In this document: positions 56,641 through 63,721 of the stretch, one piece after another
Layout of the letters: each line of letters opens with the position of its first letter
Position numbering within the stretch: position 1 is the stretch's first letter
Assembly (NCBI RefSeq): GCF_003052265.1
Contig: NZ_QANS01000002.1
Coordinates: 434,001 to 498,000, forward strand
Direction: 5' to 3'
Source: Stenotrophobium rhamnosiphilum
GTDB lineage: Bacteria > Pseudomonadota > Gammaproteobacteria > Nevskiales > Nevskiaceae
DNA: 64,000 bases
Notes under the pieces: model-generated
Database searches by the model: none
Told to the model about the DNA's origin: nothing
What the model saw: only the letters and a program-made list of their open reading frames with translations
Made by a program: the position numbers and the translations under genes

Positions 56641-57047
56641 CAAGGCTACGGTATGGCTTTGACCCAAGCTTGCCAAATGCTGACAACCCACCTTGGACAA
56701 AGCTAGCGACAATTGCCGAATATTTAGAAGATTGTGAAGTGATCCCACCCGACCTCGCTGCATGGCTGGGAGAAGCAATCCGCCATTCCGGACAAGATCG
56801 TAATGAGCTACTGCGCCGTTTGGGACTAGCCAAAGGACGAGGAAAACCGTCCGCCGACCCCAAAGCGTGGTTGAAGTACGGCGAAGAAATTTGTGAGCTT
56901 GAGGAAAAAGGAATGAAGCCCGAAGCTGCGATTGCAAGAGTCTCGGCAACAATCAATAACGGTCTCAATGAAAAATATAACCGCACACAGCTGCAAAAGT
57001 TTCGTGACGAATATCGTAAAGCTCGTCATAGCTCGCAAGCGCAATAA
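56637..57047 (+). CDS. Unrecognised protein, 136 aa, coupled to the integrase
   Basis: The ATG at 56637 overlaps the integrase stop (ATGA), so it is translationally coupled. An earlier frame (from 56562) would overlap the integrase much more. No family is recognised; the protein is hydrophilic with a basic C-terminus (NRTQLQKFRDEYRKARHSS). It might be an excisionase-like or regulatory protein of the element; that is only a guess from position. Confidence 0.75.
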   Translation: MTRLRYGFDPSLPNADNPPWTKLATIAEYLEDCEVIPPDLAAWLGEAIRHSGQDRNELLRRLGLAKGRGKPSADPKAWLKYGEEICELEEKGMKPEAAIARVSATINNGLNEKYNRTQLQKFRDEYRKARHSSQAQ

Positions 57048-57060
57048 ATCGAGAGCCGTA

Positions 57061-57660
57061 ATGAACAAAGATAAAATAAATAACCCATCAATCCTTGATC
57101 GAAGCAAGCTTCCAGCACTGTTCCCAACTCACCGCCATGAACCTGAATTCTGGGAGCAACTTGGAAGAGTTATCGCAACGTTTGGATTTCTGGAAGAAGT
57201 ATTGGGTAAGGCGATTTTTGCATTTACCGCAACACGCCAATACAGCACTGAAGAAATAGATGCGGCATATCAAGCTTGGCTTCCAAAGCTAGAAAAAGCC
57301 TTATCTGATCAGTTATACAATCTTGCTGAAGCCTATGAAAAGGCTGTTCGAGATAATTCAGAATCGACCATTAAAAACATCGAAGACCTAGTAAGCGACA
57401 TAAAAAAGACCGCTAAGATTCGCAATGTTCTATGTCACGGCTCTTGGCGAACTCCAAATGCCGAAGGGAAATCTATTCCCCATTTTGTCGATAGAAAAAA
57501 TAACGTTTTCAAAACACCTATTGATATTGCTTACCTCAAGCAGACGCAAGCTGAAGTCGCGGCCTTGTCGTATTCAGTCATAGATACAGTAACAAGCATG
57601 GGATGGCAGTTCCCCGGGAGTAATGGGCCGGGAAATCCAATTTGGTCTAGCCATCAATAA
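57061..57660 (+). CDS. HEPN-like protein, 199 aa
   Basis: From the ATG at 57061. The C-terminal half carries IRNVLCHGSW, matching the R-N-x-x-x-H (Rx4H) pattern of HEPN RNase domains. The N-terminus (LGRVIATFGFLEEVLGKAIFAFT) is helical. HEPN proteins often act as RNases in toxin-antitoxin or phage defence systems. No antitoxin nucleotidyltransferase is adjacent. The function is inference from the motif and the mobile context. Confidence 0.65.
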   Translation: MNKDKINNPSILDRSKLPALFPTHRHEPEFWEQLGRVIATFGFLEEVLGKAIFAFTATRQYSTEEIDAAYQAWLPKLEKALSDQLYNLAEAYEKAVRDNSESTIKNIEDLVSDIKKTAKIRNVLCHGSWRTPNAEGKSIPHFVDRKNNVFKTPIDIAYLKQTQAEVAALSYSVIDTVTSMGWQFPGSNGPGNPIWSSHQ

Positions 57661-57753
57661 TCTGCCACTAAACAAACAACTTTAACGGCAGACTTAAATT
57701 CTACTCAGCTTAATACTTCACCCATCGTTCAGTTGAATCTAACGGGGTGCAAT

Positions 57754-57996
57754 GTGACTTCTCTTCTACGGCTACCAGCCGTCATGACAGCAACGGGCCT
57801 AACGCGCTCGACTCTATATCTCCGCATAAAGCAGCGTCTCATGACGCCCCCGGTCAAATTAGGTGAACGCTGCGCTGCGTGGCCCTCTGGAGAGATCGAG
57901 GCAATTAATTCTGCGCGTATTTCAGGAAAGTCCGACGACGCAATTCGGACACTCGTCGCGCAACTAGAGCAGCAGCGCACAGCTAATGCGCAGTAA
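57754..57996 (+). CDS. AlpA-family helix-turn-helix regulator
   Basis: 80 residues from the GTG at 57754, with ggggt at good spacing; a TTG at 57733 would add seven residues. The AlpA pattern LLRLPAVMTATGLTRSTLYLRI ... PPVKLGERCAAWPSGEIEA is clear. In P4-like elements AlpA controls integrase and excision. The stop overlaps the next gene by 11 bases. Confidence 0.85.
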   Translation: MTSLLRLPAVMTATGLTRSTLYLRIKQRLMTPPVKLGERCAAWPSGEIEAINSARISGKSDDAIRTLVAQLEQQRTANAQ

Positions 57997-59398
57997 TGCC
58001 GCTAGTTTCAGCCCTTATAGCGTCCCGCCCGGCTTACTCGGTGAGCTTGCACAATTTATCTATGCAGCAGCTCCACGTCCCGTACCAGAAATAGCATTGG
58101 CGGGCGCAATTGGCTTGATGGCTGGCATTTGTGGTCGCGCCTATAACGTGTCGAACCCACCGACAGGGCTAAATCTGTACACGCTTCTACTAGCTCCCAC
58201 TGGCACTGGCAAAGAAGCCATAGCAAACGGAATTACTGCGTTGATGAAGTCCATTCGCCAAACTGTTCCTTCGTCAGTGGAATTCATTGGCCCAGCGTCC
58301 ATCGCCTCTCCGCAAGCTTTGGCGAAGTACTTGGCGAATACGTCACCCAGCTTCGTTTCGATTCTCGGCGAATTTGGCTTGACCATGCAGCAAATGGCGA
58401 ATCCCAAAGCACCATTACATCTTGTTGGCCTACGGCAAATCATGCTCGATCTTTACAACAAGTCCGGCGTAAACAGCGAGCTTCGCCCAAGTATCTACAG
58501 CGAACGTGAGAAGAATACTTCGGTGGTGGCGTCGCCTGCATTTTCGATCATTGGAGAATCGACTCCTGAAAGCTTTTACGAAGGCCTAAGTGAACGATCC
58601 GTATCCGACGGCCTGTTGCCGCGCTTTACCATCGTCGAATACCGAGGCGACCGACCCTCCCGAAACGAAGATGCTCACGCAATGCCGTCACCGGAACTGG
58701 CCGCAAAACTCGCCGAACTCTGCTCGTACGCCCTTTCACGAAATCATCCGGGACAAACGCCAATAACTGTTCAACTGACCATCGAAGCACAAAGCATGTT
58801 TGACGATTTTGATTTATATGCAGACGAACAGATCAGAGGAAGCACCGAAGTAACACGGCAACTTTGGAATCGTGCCCACATTAAAGCTTTGAAGCTGGGC
58901 GCATTAGTTGCAATTGGCCGAACGCTATACGCGCCGATGATTACCCCTGACATTGCCTTGTGGGCCATTCAAATCGAAAAGACGAACGTTCACAACCTAC
59001 AAAGTCGATTTGAAACTGGCGAAGTTGGGGAGCAAATTTTTTCCGAGATGTCACAGCAATCACGACTGCGCTCTGTCATTAAGGATTGGTTTCTAAAACC
59101 TTGGCCGGAACTACAGCGTTACAAAATCGGCACAGAATCGATGCGAACAGGGGGCATTGTTCCCTATAGCTACTTATCAAAGCGCCTCACGAACGATGCA
59201 GCATTTAAGAATTTTAAGACCGGCGCAACGGCAACGTTAAAACGCACAATCGACGAACTATGCAAGTGCGGCGAAATAAACAGAGTATCGCCGGGGCAAT
59301 TGAAAGCCAGATATGGAATAACAATGGAAAGTTATGCAATTACTGACGTTGAGCAATTCTTGGCGGGATTGAAGCATGAAGTTAAATCGTTTTTCTGA
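57986..59398 (+). CDS. DUF3987-like P-loop replication-associated protein
   Basis: 470 residues. A Walker A-like LLLAPTGTGKEAI near residue 70 and a helicase-like domain over about 50-350 are in line with YfjI/DUF3987 proteins, found as the replication-type ATPase of satellites and islands. A C-terminal winged-helix-like region (about 400-470) is likely. It overlaps AlpA by 11 bases, so the two are probably co-expressed. Confidence 0.82.
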   Translation: MRSNAASFSPYSVPPGLLGELAQFIYAAAPRPVPEIALAGAIGLMAGICGRAYNVSNPPTGLNLYTLLLAPTGTGKEAIANGITALMKSIRQTVPSSVEFIGPASIASPQALAKYLANTSPSFVSILGEFGLTMQQMANPKAPLHLVGLRQIMLDLYNKSGVNSELRPSIYSEREKNTSVVASPAFSIIGESTPESFYEGLSERSVSDGLLPRFTIVEYRGDRPSRNEDAHAMPSPELAAKLAELCSYALSRNHPGQTPITVQLTIEAQSMFDDFDLYADEQIRGSTEVTRQLWNRAHIKALKLGALVAIGRTLYAPMITPDIALWAIQIEKTNVHNLQSRFETGEVGEQIFSEMSQQSRLRSVIKDWFLKPWPELQRYKIGTESMRTGGIVPYSYLSKRLTNDAAFKNFKTGATATLKRTIDELCKCGEINRVSPGQLKARYGITMESYAITDVEQFLAGLKHEVKSFF

Positions 59399-59670
59399 AG
59401 GCCTAAAAGCCATCTAATTCGCAACTCATTGATACATGAAACTTCTGATCTTTCTTACGCTTCTAACTCCATAAGACCTAATACGCCTTTAAAACCCCTA
59501 GAGGAAAATACTTCCAATAATCGTTAGAAGCTTTAGAAATTAGAAATATTTTCTATTGCCCAATGAATATCTAGGGTTGCTTATCTGATCAATTTTTAGA
59601 ACAGAACCAATATGCATTAGAAAAGTAACGGCGAAAATTTGTGGGCTTTCAGTATTTTCAGGGAATTGAA
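59399..59670. other. AT-rich gap in the element
   Basis: 272 bp of low-complexity, AT-rich sequence without a convincing gene. It probably holds the promoter of the following small genes. Confidence 0.5.
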
Positions 59671-60078
59671 ATGAACGACATAAAATTTATAGCGATGAAG
59701 AAACAATTTGCTTACGAACTTTTCATGCGAACACAGCCGCTTGGATTGGAGCATGAAGCGACTTTCTCCATAGCTCAAGAAATAGCTCGCCGTATTTATC
59801 CTTTTGATCCAACATCAAGCTCCGCCCTTCGCATTGCTAACGAATGGGTCAAGGACCCCTTAGTTGTCGACACTTACTTGCGGCTAAAGAGCGATGAAAT
59901 AGCTGGCCTTTGCTTACCCACCAAGGCTCAGTTCGTTATGGCGATTGTCGACCGGCTAGATCGCATCGACGAAGAAATAGGCTCGCTAAAGCGCGATTCA
60001 GCAGCACGAAAGAAAGCAAATAGGCTTCGTCGAAGTTTCGTCGAAATGAGCCAACTAGCAACCGATTGCCTGCAATAA
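59671..60078 (+). CDS. Unrecognised protein, 135 aa
   Basis: The ATG at 59671 has aggga eight bases before it; a GTG at 59641 is possible. A helical protein with charged C-terminus (RRSFVEMSQLA). The pattern WVKDPLVVDTYLRL resembles small-terminase or phage DNA-binding proteins weakly. It heads a set of three small genes on the plus strand. Confidence 0.65.
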   Translation: MNDIKFIAMKKQFAYELFMRTQPLGLEHEATFSIAQEIARRIYPFDPTSSSALRIANEWVKDPLVVDTYLRLKSDEIAGLCLPTKAQFVMAIVDRLDRIDEEIGSLKRDSAARKKANRLRRSFVEMSQLATDCLQ

Positions 60079-60096
60079 TTTTGCAGAGATAAGTCC

Positions 60097-60384
60097 ATGA
60101 CCAACGATACCAATTTGCACGATAAAAACCGTCAACCCCACATGAATATTGACGATAATGTGCCACCCCCACCCCCTGCTAAACAGAGCGCACGGGCGAG
60201 ACTTGGAACCGCAACAGAGGTAAGTCGCGAGCTCGCCAAACTGTACCGTGAAGCGCGGTCCGGAAAGATTGATGTTGCCGACGCATCGAGACTTGCCAAT
60301 ATGCTTTCGATTTTGTCGCGCATCTTGTCAGATTCTGAACTTGAGGCTCGAATAGAAAGGCTCGAACAACGCGGAATACATTGA
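60097..60384 (+). CDS. Unrecognised small protein, 95 aa, proline-run start
   Basis: Contains VPPPPPAKQ near the start and a helical part (EVSRELAKLYREARSGKIDVADASRLANML) seen in small proteins of phages and islands. No function assigned. Eighteen bases after the previous gene. Confidence 0.68.
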   Translation: MTNDTNLHDKNRQPHMNIDDNVPPPPPAKQSARARLGTATEVSRELAKLYREARSGKIDVADASRLANMLSILSRILSDSELEARIERLEQRGIH

Positions 60385-60385
60385 A

Positions 60386-60682
60386 ATGCGTATCGGGCTA
60401 AAAAGTCGCGTAGAAAAGCTTGAAAATCGCCGCAGTCTACAGAGCCCCAATAAGGTTCTTTACTATCGTCCTGAAGATGCCACATACGGCCCGGCAGACC
60501 GCGACCTTGAAGTTTGGCAGACAGGGTATTGGACGCAAGGGGAGAACCCGGCCAGCGGGTCACTGCCCTCCTTTACCGGAAAATTTTTACTTATGCCTGA
60601 TCACGGGACAAATGAGCAGTGGGAACTCAGCGGCGAAAAACAACAGAGAGATTTACTCCTGCTGGCACGCAGTCGGAAATAA
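60386..60682 (+). CDS. Unrecognised small protein, 98 aa
   Basis: Begins with the RIGLKSRVEKLENRR pattern common in short proteins of mobile elements. The start ATG is one base after the preceding stop, so the three small genes are one operon. Confidence 0.65.
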   Translation: MRIGLKSRVEKLENRRSLQSPNKVLYYRPEDATYGPADRDLEVWQTGYWTQGENPASGSLPSFTGKFLLMPDHGTNEQWELSGEKQQRDLLLLARSRK

Positions 60683-60705
60683 CCTGCCAACTATTTGGCT
60701 GGAAA

Positions 60706-61401
60706 TTAGAACTCATGCATTTCCATCCACGGAACACTGCCTTGCAGTGGCCCACCAGAAGACAGATAGAGAGTCCAGCGAAAGAGCATGTTAGTGTCGC
60801 GGCCTGCACGGTATATCTCGTCGGTGATGTCGTACGCCAATGACACCTTTCCGATACCGACTAGCTCCAAATTTTCACCCCTATAAATTTTGGCACCGCT
60901 TATCTGATACGACGCATACCTTTTACCTTCGAAACTAACGTCATCAAGTTGTTCAATGTTTTGCGTTCTTATTGGAACTGCATGCGGAAACCAAATATGC
61001 AGCTTCCAGTCTTGGACCGCGTCTTCGCCGTTTTGCAACCGCATAATTAACTGGTAGGTATGAAGTTCTTGCGACGTGTAGACCCGCTTCCACGCGACTT
61101 CTACATTACACACAGGAATGGCGTTGCCTGTTGCGATAGTGGCCCACCAGCTATCTCTATGCTTGCGAAGTTCCGTTGGCGAATATTTTGTTCCAAGCGG
61201 GTGGCGGGGATTGTAATGCCCCGCTTCTGCATGACATCGAGGACATAGGGCAATCGCATTTTCTATAGAGTTTTCTCCGCCATCTGCCTCTTGGACGATG
61301 TGATGTACGTTGATTGATCGCCCAACGAAGTCGCGACAAACACAGCAGCGCCTCCCCGATCTAACTAGAACGTCATCGCGGACTGATGTCGGGAATGGCA
61401 A
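60706..61401 (-). CDS. HNH endonuclease, 231 aa
   Basis: Starts with TTG at 61401. The HNH motif is seen as RRCCVCRDFVGRSINVHHIVQEADGGENSIENAIALCPRCHAEAG, split here: CVCRDF (zinc Cys pair), HHIV and ALCPRCH (second pair). Several extra domains follow without assignment. It points away from the island's plus-strand genes. It could be a restriction-like nuclease or a homing-type gene. Confidence 0.85.
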   Translation of the reverse strand: MPFPTSVRDDVLVRSGRRCCVCRDFVGRSINVHHIVQEADGGENSIENAIALCPRCHAEAGHYNPRHPLGTKYSPTELRKHRDSWWATIATGNAIPVCNVEVAWKRVYTSQELHTYQLIMRLQNGEDAVQDWKLHIWFPHAVPIRTQNIEQLDDVSFEGKRYASYQISGAKIYRGENLELVGIGKVSLAYDITDEIYRAGRDTNMLFRWTLYLSSGGPLQGSVPWMEMHEF

Positions 61402-61553
61402 TTTATTCTCTTAGCCTCGATATCATTTACTGTGAATCGCAATAATCAAACTGCACCATTCAGCTTTCGTCTCGCCTATTAGCTATACACCTAGCGTCCT
61501 GCCAGAACGACAAACCCGTGCTGGCAGGACTTCGACGAAAACGATTGTTACGG

Positions 61554-61667
61554 CTATTTCTTCCTAGCTGGCGGGGGCGGGTCCTTTGGAGGCTTGCTAC
61601 CTCTTACTGAACGCGTCGGTGGCGGGGGCGGCGGAGGCGGCTTGTCACTTCCCATGGATGACGACAT
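61554..61667 (-). CDS. Tiny proline-rich protein B, 37 aa
   Basis: ATG at 61667, TAG at 61554-61556. The protein starts MSSSMGSDK, followed by eight prolines, TRSVRGSK, PPKD, four prolines and ARKK. It begins two bases after the stop of protein A. A run of g before the start (ggggggtag) is a plausible ribosome site. Polyproline coding in such a short frame, with consistent start and stop, argues for a real gene. Function unknown. Confidence 0.62.
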   Translation of the reverse strand: MSSSMGSDKPPPPPPPPTRSVRGSKPPKDPPPPARKK

Positions 61668-61669
61668 CG

Positions 61670-61804
61670 CTAACTACCCCCCTTTTGATGTTTAGAGTCC
61701 TTGTTGCCGCCAAAAAATGGGGCGTCCTCTTTAATTACACGTTTCGGCGGCGGCTTCGGCGGCTCCGGCTTTGAATTTTGCGGTTTACTATTGTCGGTAG
61801 TCAT
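61670..61804 (-). CDS. Tiny proline-rich protein A, 44 aa
   Basis: ATG at 61804 with gagg at good spacing; TAG at 61670-61672. The sequence runs from MTTDNSKPQNSKPEPPKPPP through KRVIKEDAPFFGG to HQKGGS. Highly charged with a proline-lysine block. It lies 21 bases after the stop of the membrane-protein gene and overlaps no other supported gene. Function unknown. Confidence 0.65.
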   Translation of the reverse strand: MTTDNSKPQNSKPEPPKPPPKRVIKEDAPFFGGNKDSKHQKGGS

Positions 61805-61825
61805 TTCGATCCTCATCAAGTGACG

Positions 61826-62374
61826 CTAAATAGATTGCACCTTGGCGAGACCGCCGAGGAGGAAGCTGATTGCCGCAATCAATATAAATGGTATTGAATA
61901 AACAATGCACGAGACTGATTCATGTAGAAAATCATATCGCTCAGCGTTTTGCTTGGCATTGTGCGCAGCACATTCGGAGAAGTATTGAATTAGAAACTTA
62001 CGAAAATAGCCCGCTGCTGTTTCAGGTCCATCAGAAAATTCTTTGTAGGTGTCATACATTTGAATTCGGTAGTTTTCAATTTCGGTCGCTACTGGCAGGC
62101 AATCGTAGGAATGGCCCCAAAGTGCTTTTACGAATTTGAAACACGCTATTGCCAAAAGTACAGAGCCACAAGCAAAGCAAACTAAAAAAATAGCCCACAC
62201 GAACGGCTGAGACGGTCCACTGAAATTAAGCCGAGAGAAGATATACATCCATCCCCCGACTATGCCGGTCAGTATTGCAAGTGTTAATTGCAGTCTCTGA
62301 ATTAGCTTCTCTCTACAATCCAGTTCATGGAAGTAGAGTTTTTCATGGAATACCAAAGTCTTGTCGTCGTCCAT
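61826..62374 (-). CDS. Membrane protein, 182 aa, with SLATT-like layout
   Basis: Two neighbouring hydrophobic helices (LQLTLAILTGIVGGWMYIF and PFVWAIFLVCFACGSVLLAIACF) are near the start, then a long soluble stretch (about 90-150) and a third helix (IPFILIAAISFLLGG) at the end. This two-plus-one plan is like SLATT-type effectors of nucleotide-activated anti-phage systems, but no cyclase or sensor partner is recognised in the element. It heads the operon with the two proline-rich genes. Confidence 0.72.
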   Translation of the reverse strand: MDDDKTLVFHEKLYFHELDCREKLIQRLQLTLAILTGIVGGWMYIFSRLNFSGPSQPFVWAIFLVCFACGSVLLAIACFKFVKALWGHSYDCLPVATEIENYRIQMYDTYKEFSDGPETAAGYFRKFLIQYFSECAAHNAKQNAERYDFLHESVSCIVYSIPFILIAAISFLLGGLAKVQSI

Positions 62375-62401
62375 ATTTGTCTAACGCCATCAGACTTATG
62401 T

Positions 62402-62749
62402 TTAGAACTGTCGCTTAGGAGCAGTAGCAAGCTTGCATTGGCCGACATCCGTTTTTACATCACCGAGAATATTCGACGTTCTTTTGAAAGACAGGTCTAT
62501 ACGGCTAATTTCCATCGAGCTAAATACGACCTTATCGGGAGAAAACACAGCCGGATACTTGCTGGCCGTTCCTAGTTCAGGAATTGAGTAGCTAATAGTG
62601 CCGTTCGCCTCATCAGTTACGACATTCCATGTTAGGTCCTTCTGCCCATCCGTCATGGTGCATTCGAGATACACCGGGGCTGCTTCGGCAACAAAGGCGA
62701 CAGCTAATAGTATTCCCGCTGTTCCAATCTTGATTATTTTTATACTCAT
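62402..62749 (-). CDS. Unrecognised secreted protein, 115 aa
   Basis: A signal peptide (1-23, cleavage after VAEA) precedes a mature part with two cysteines (CTMTDGQ and GQCKLATA) and beta-rich character. Small proteins of this type are frequent in islands. It is 27 bases upstream of the membrane-protein gene on the same strand and may be part of that operon. Confidence 0.7.
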   Translation of the reverse strand: MSIKIIKIGTAGILLAVAFVAEAAPVYLECTMTDGQKDLTWNVVTDEANGTISYSIPELGTASKYPAVFSPDKVVFSSMEISRIDLSFKRTSNILGDVKTDVGQCKLATAPKRQF

Positions 62750-62854
62750 GCCAATCCCTTCGCTTGTGGAACTACCTGTCGCAGTTTACTTCGACATGAA
62801 GGAAACAAAGGGAACACGCCCAAAGAAAGTCGAAGAGCGTCTTTGGTGAATCGC

Positions 62855-62880
62855 TATTGTGGGATTTTATGTGGGATCAA
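62855..62880. repeat. Candidate integrase arm-type repeats, right
   Basis: attgtgggattt and atgtgggatcaa, matching the pair at the left end (55297-55320). Confidence 0.5.
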
Positions 62881-62890
62881 TAGTCGCATA

Positions 62891-62920
62891 AAACAAAAAA
62901 GCCCATGTTTCCATGGGCTT
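62891..62920 (-). terminator. Element-borne terminator placed after tRNA-Asp
   Basis: On the minus strand: agcccatggaaacatgggct followed by a T-run. It lies inside the element, right after the tRNA 3' end, and so replaces the native terminator now stranded at 55125-55155. Confidence 0.83.
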
Positions 62921-62927
62921 ACTTGTA

Positions 62928-62945
62928 TATATGGCGGAGCGGACG
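62928..62945. repeat. Right attachment site, 18-bp core
   Basis: tatatggcggagcggacg; its last 14 bases are the 3' end of the tRNA-Asp gene including the encoded CCA. Confidence 0.88.
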
Positions 62946-63008
62946 GGACTCGAACCCGCGACCCACGGCGTGACAGGCCGTTATTCTAACCAACTGAACT
63001 ACCGCTCC
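62932..63008 (-). tRNA. tRNA-Asp (anticodon GTC)
   Basis: 77 bases with a complete cloverleaf and encoded CCA; anticodon loop ctgtcac gives GTC. The 3' end is the insertion site of the element, and the gene remains intact. Confidence 0.97.
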
Positions 63009-63020
63009 ACATAATCTTGA

Positions 63021-63096
63021 TGGTGGGTGCTGAGGGGCTCGAACCCCCGACATTCGCCTTGTAAGGGCGACGCTCTACCAGCTGAGCTAAGCACCC
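63021..63096 (-). tRNA. tRNA-Val (anticodon TAC)
   Basis: 76 bases with encoded CCA; anticodon loop cttacaa gives TAC. Twelve bases upstream of tRNA-Asp; the two are probably one transcript. Confidence 0.97.
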
Positions 63097-63133
63097 AAAG
63101 GCTGTTGTTTTTGAAACAACCCAACTGAGACAG

Positions 63134-63406
63134 CTATTTTATAGCATCCTTTAAAGCTTTGCCAGCCTTAAATGATGGCGTTTTGCTGGCTTTGATTTTC
63201 AGAGCCGCGCCGGTCTTGGGATTACGGCCCGTGCGAGCTGCACGCTCACGAACCAGAAACGTGCCGAAGCCGACGAGAGAAACCTTGTCTTTCTTCTTAA
63301 GTGCTTTGCCCACTACTTCAAACAACGAGTCAATCGCTTTAGCTGCATCGACCTTGGAGATGTCGGCCTTATCTGCGACTGCAGCAATCAGTTCAGTTTT
63401 ATTCAT
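63134..63406 (-). CDS. hupB: DNA-binding protein HU-beta
   Basis: 90 residues with the HU arm signature ([15 protein letters not shown]-like). A nucleoid protein that bends DNA and helps recombination of elements such as the one next door. Followed on the same strand by tRNA-Val. Confidence 0.95.
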   Translation of the reverse strand: MNKTELIAAVADKADISKVDAAKAIDSLFEVVGKALKKKDKVSLVGFGTFLVRERAARTGRNPKTGAALKIKASKTPSFKAGKALKDAIK

Positions 63407-63436
63407 CTAACAAATCCCCTAATAAACTTTTTCATT

Positions 63437-63460
63437 GAAACGAGCTTCCCTACTCGTTTC
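63437..63460. other. Dyad in the hupB leader
   Basis: gaaacgag, eight bases, ctcgtttc, about 30 bases upstream of the hupB start and within the presumed leader RNA. It could be an operator or a leader hairpin. Confidence 0.4.
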
Positions 63461-63537
63461 TAAATGTCATCGACTTTTCTGCGGCAGGGTCATCGCTGAG
63501 CGAAGCCTGCTCTACAAGGAGTGATGGAGTGCGCAGC

Positions 63538-63567
63538 TTTATATCAAGCGAAAACACGGGGCGTCAA
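63538..63567 (-). promoter_or_regulatory. Sigma-70 promoter of hupB
   Basis: On the minus strand: ttgacg, 18 bases, tataaa. The start of transcription would lie about 125 bases before the hupB start codon. Between this and 63721 I see nothing else. Confidence 0.7.
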
Positions 63568-63721
63568 CAAGATTTACTGCTCTATTTATGACACTTAAAT
63601 TTCGAGCTTCGTGATGGCGATTTTCCTACGCACGGGATGCATTTAAAGGTCGCACTGTCAAGGCCAGAACGCATGACCTTATTGCGATATTTCATACCCA
63701 TATCGCAGCCTCCAAAGCACA

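Larger units (their letters stand above)
55159..62945. mobile_element. Integrative element in tRNA-Asp, about 7.8 kb
   Basis: Bounded by an 18-bp direct repeat of the tRNA-Asp 3' end. Carries a tyrosine integrase, AlpA, a DUF3987-type P-loop protein, a HEPN-like protein, an HNH nuclease, small unknown genes and a proline-rich small-protein operon. No structural, packaging or conjugation genes are recognised. Composition differs from both flanks (more AT). It is similar in size and content to phage satellites or small mobilizable islands. Confidence 0.85.

Noticed and set aside
55159-62945. The element as a complete prophage
   Set aside because: No capsid, tail, portal or lysis genes are recognisable; only integration, replication-type and unknown genes.
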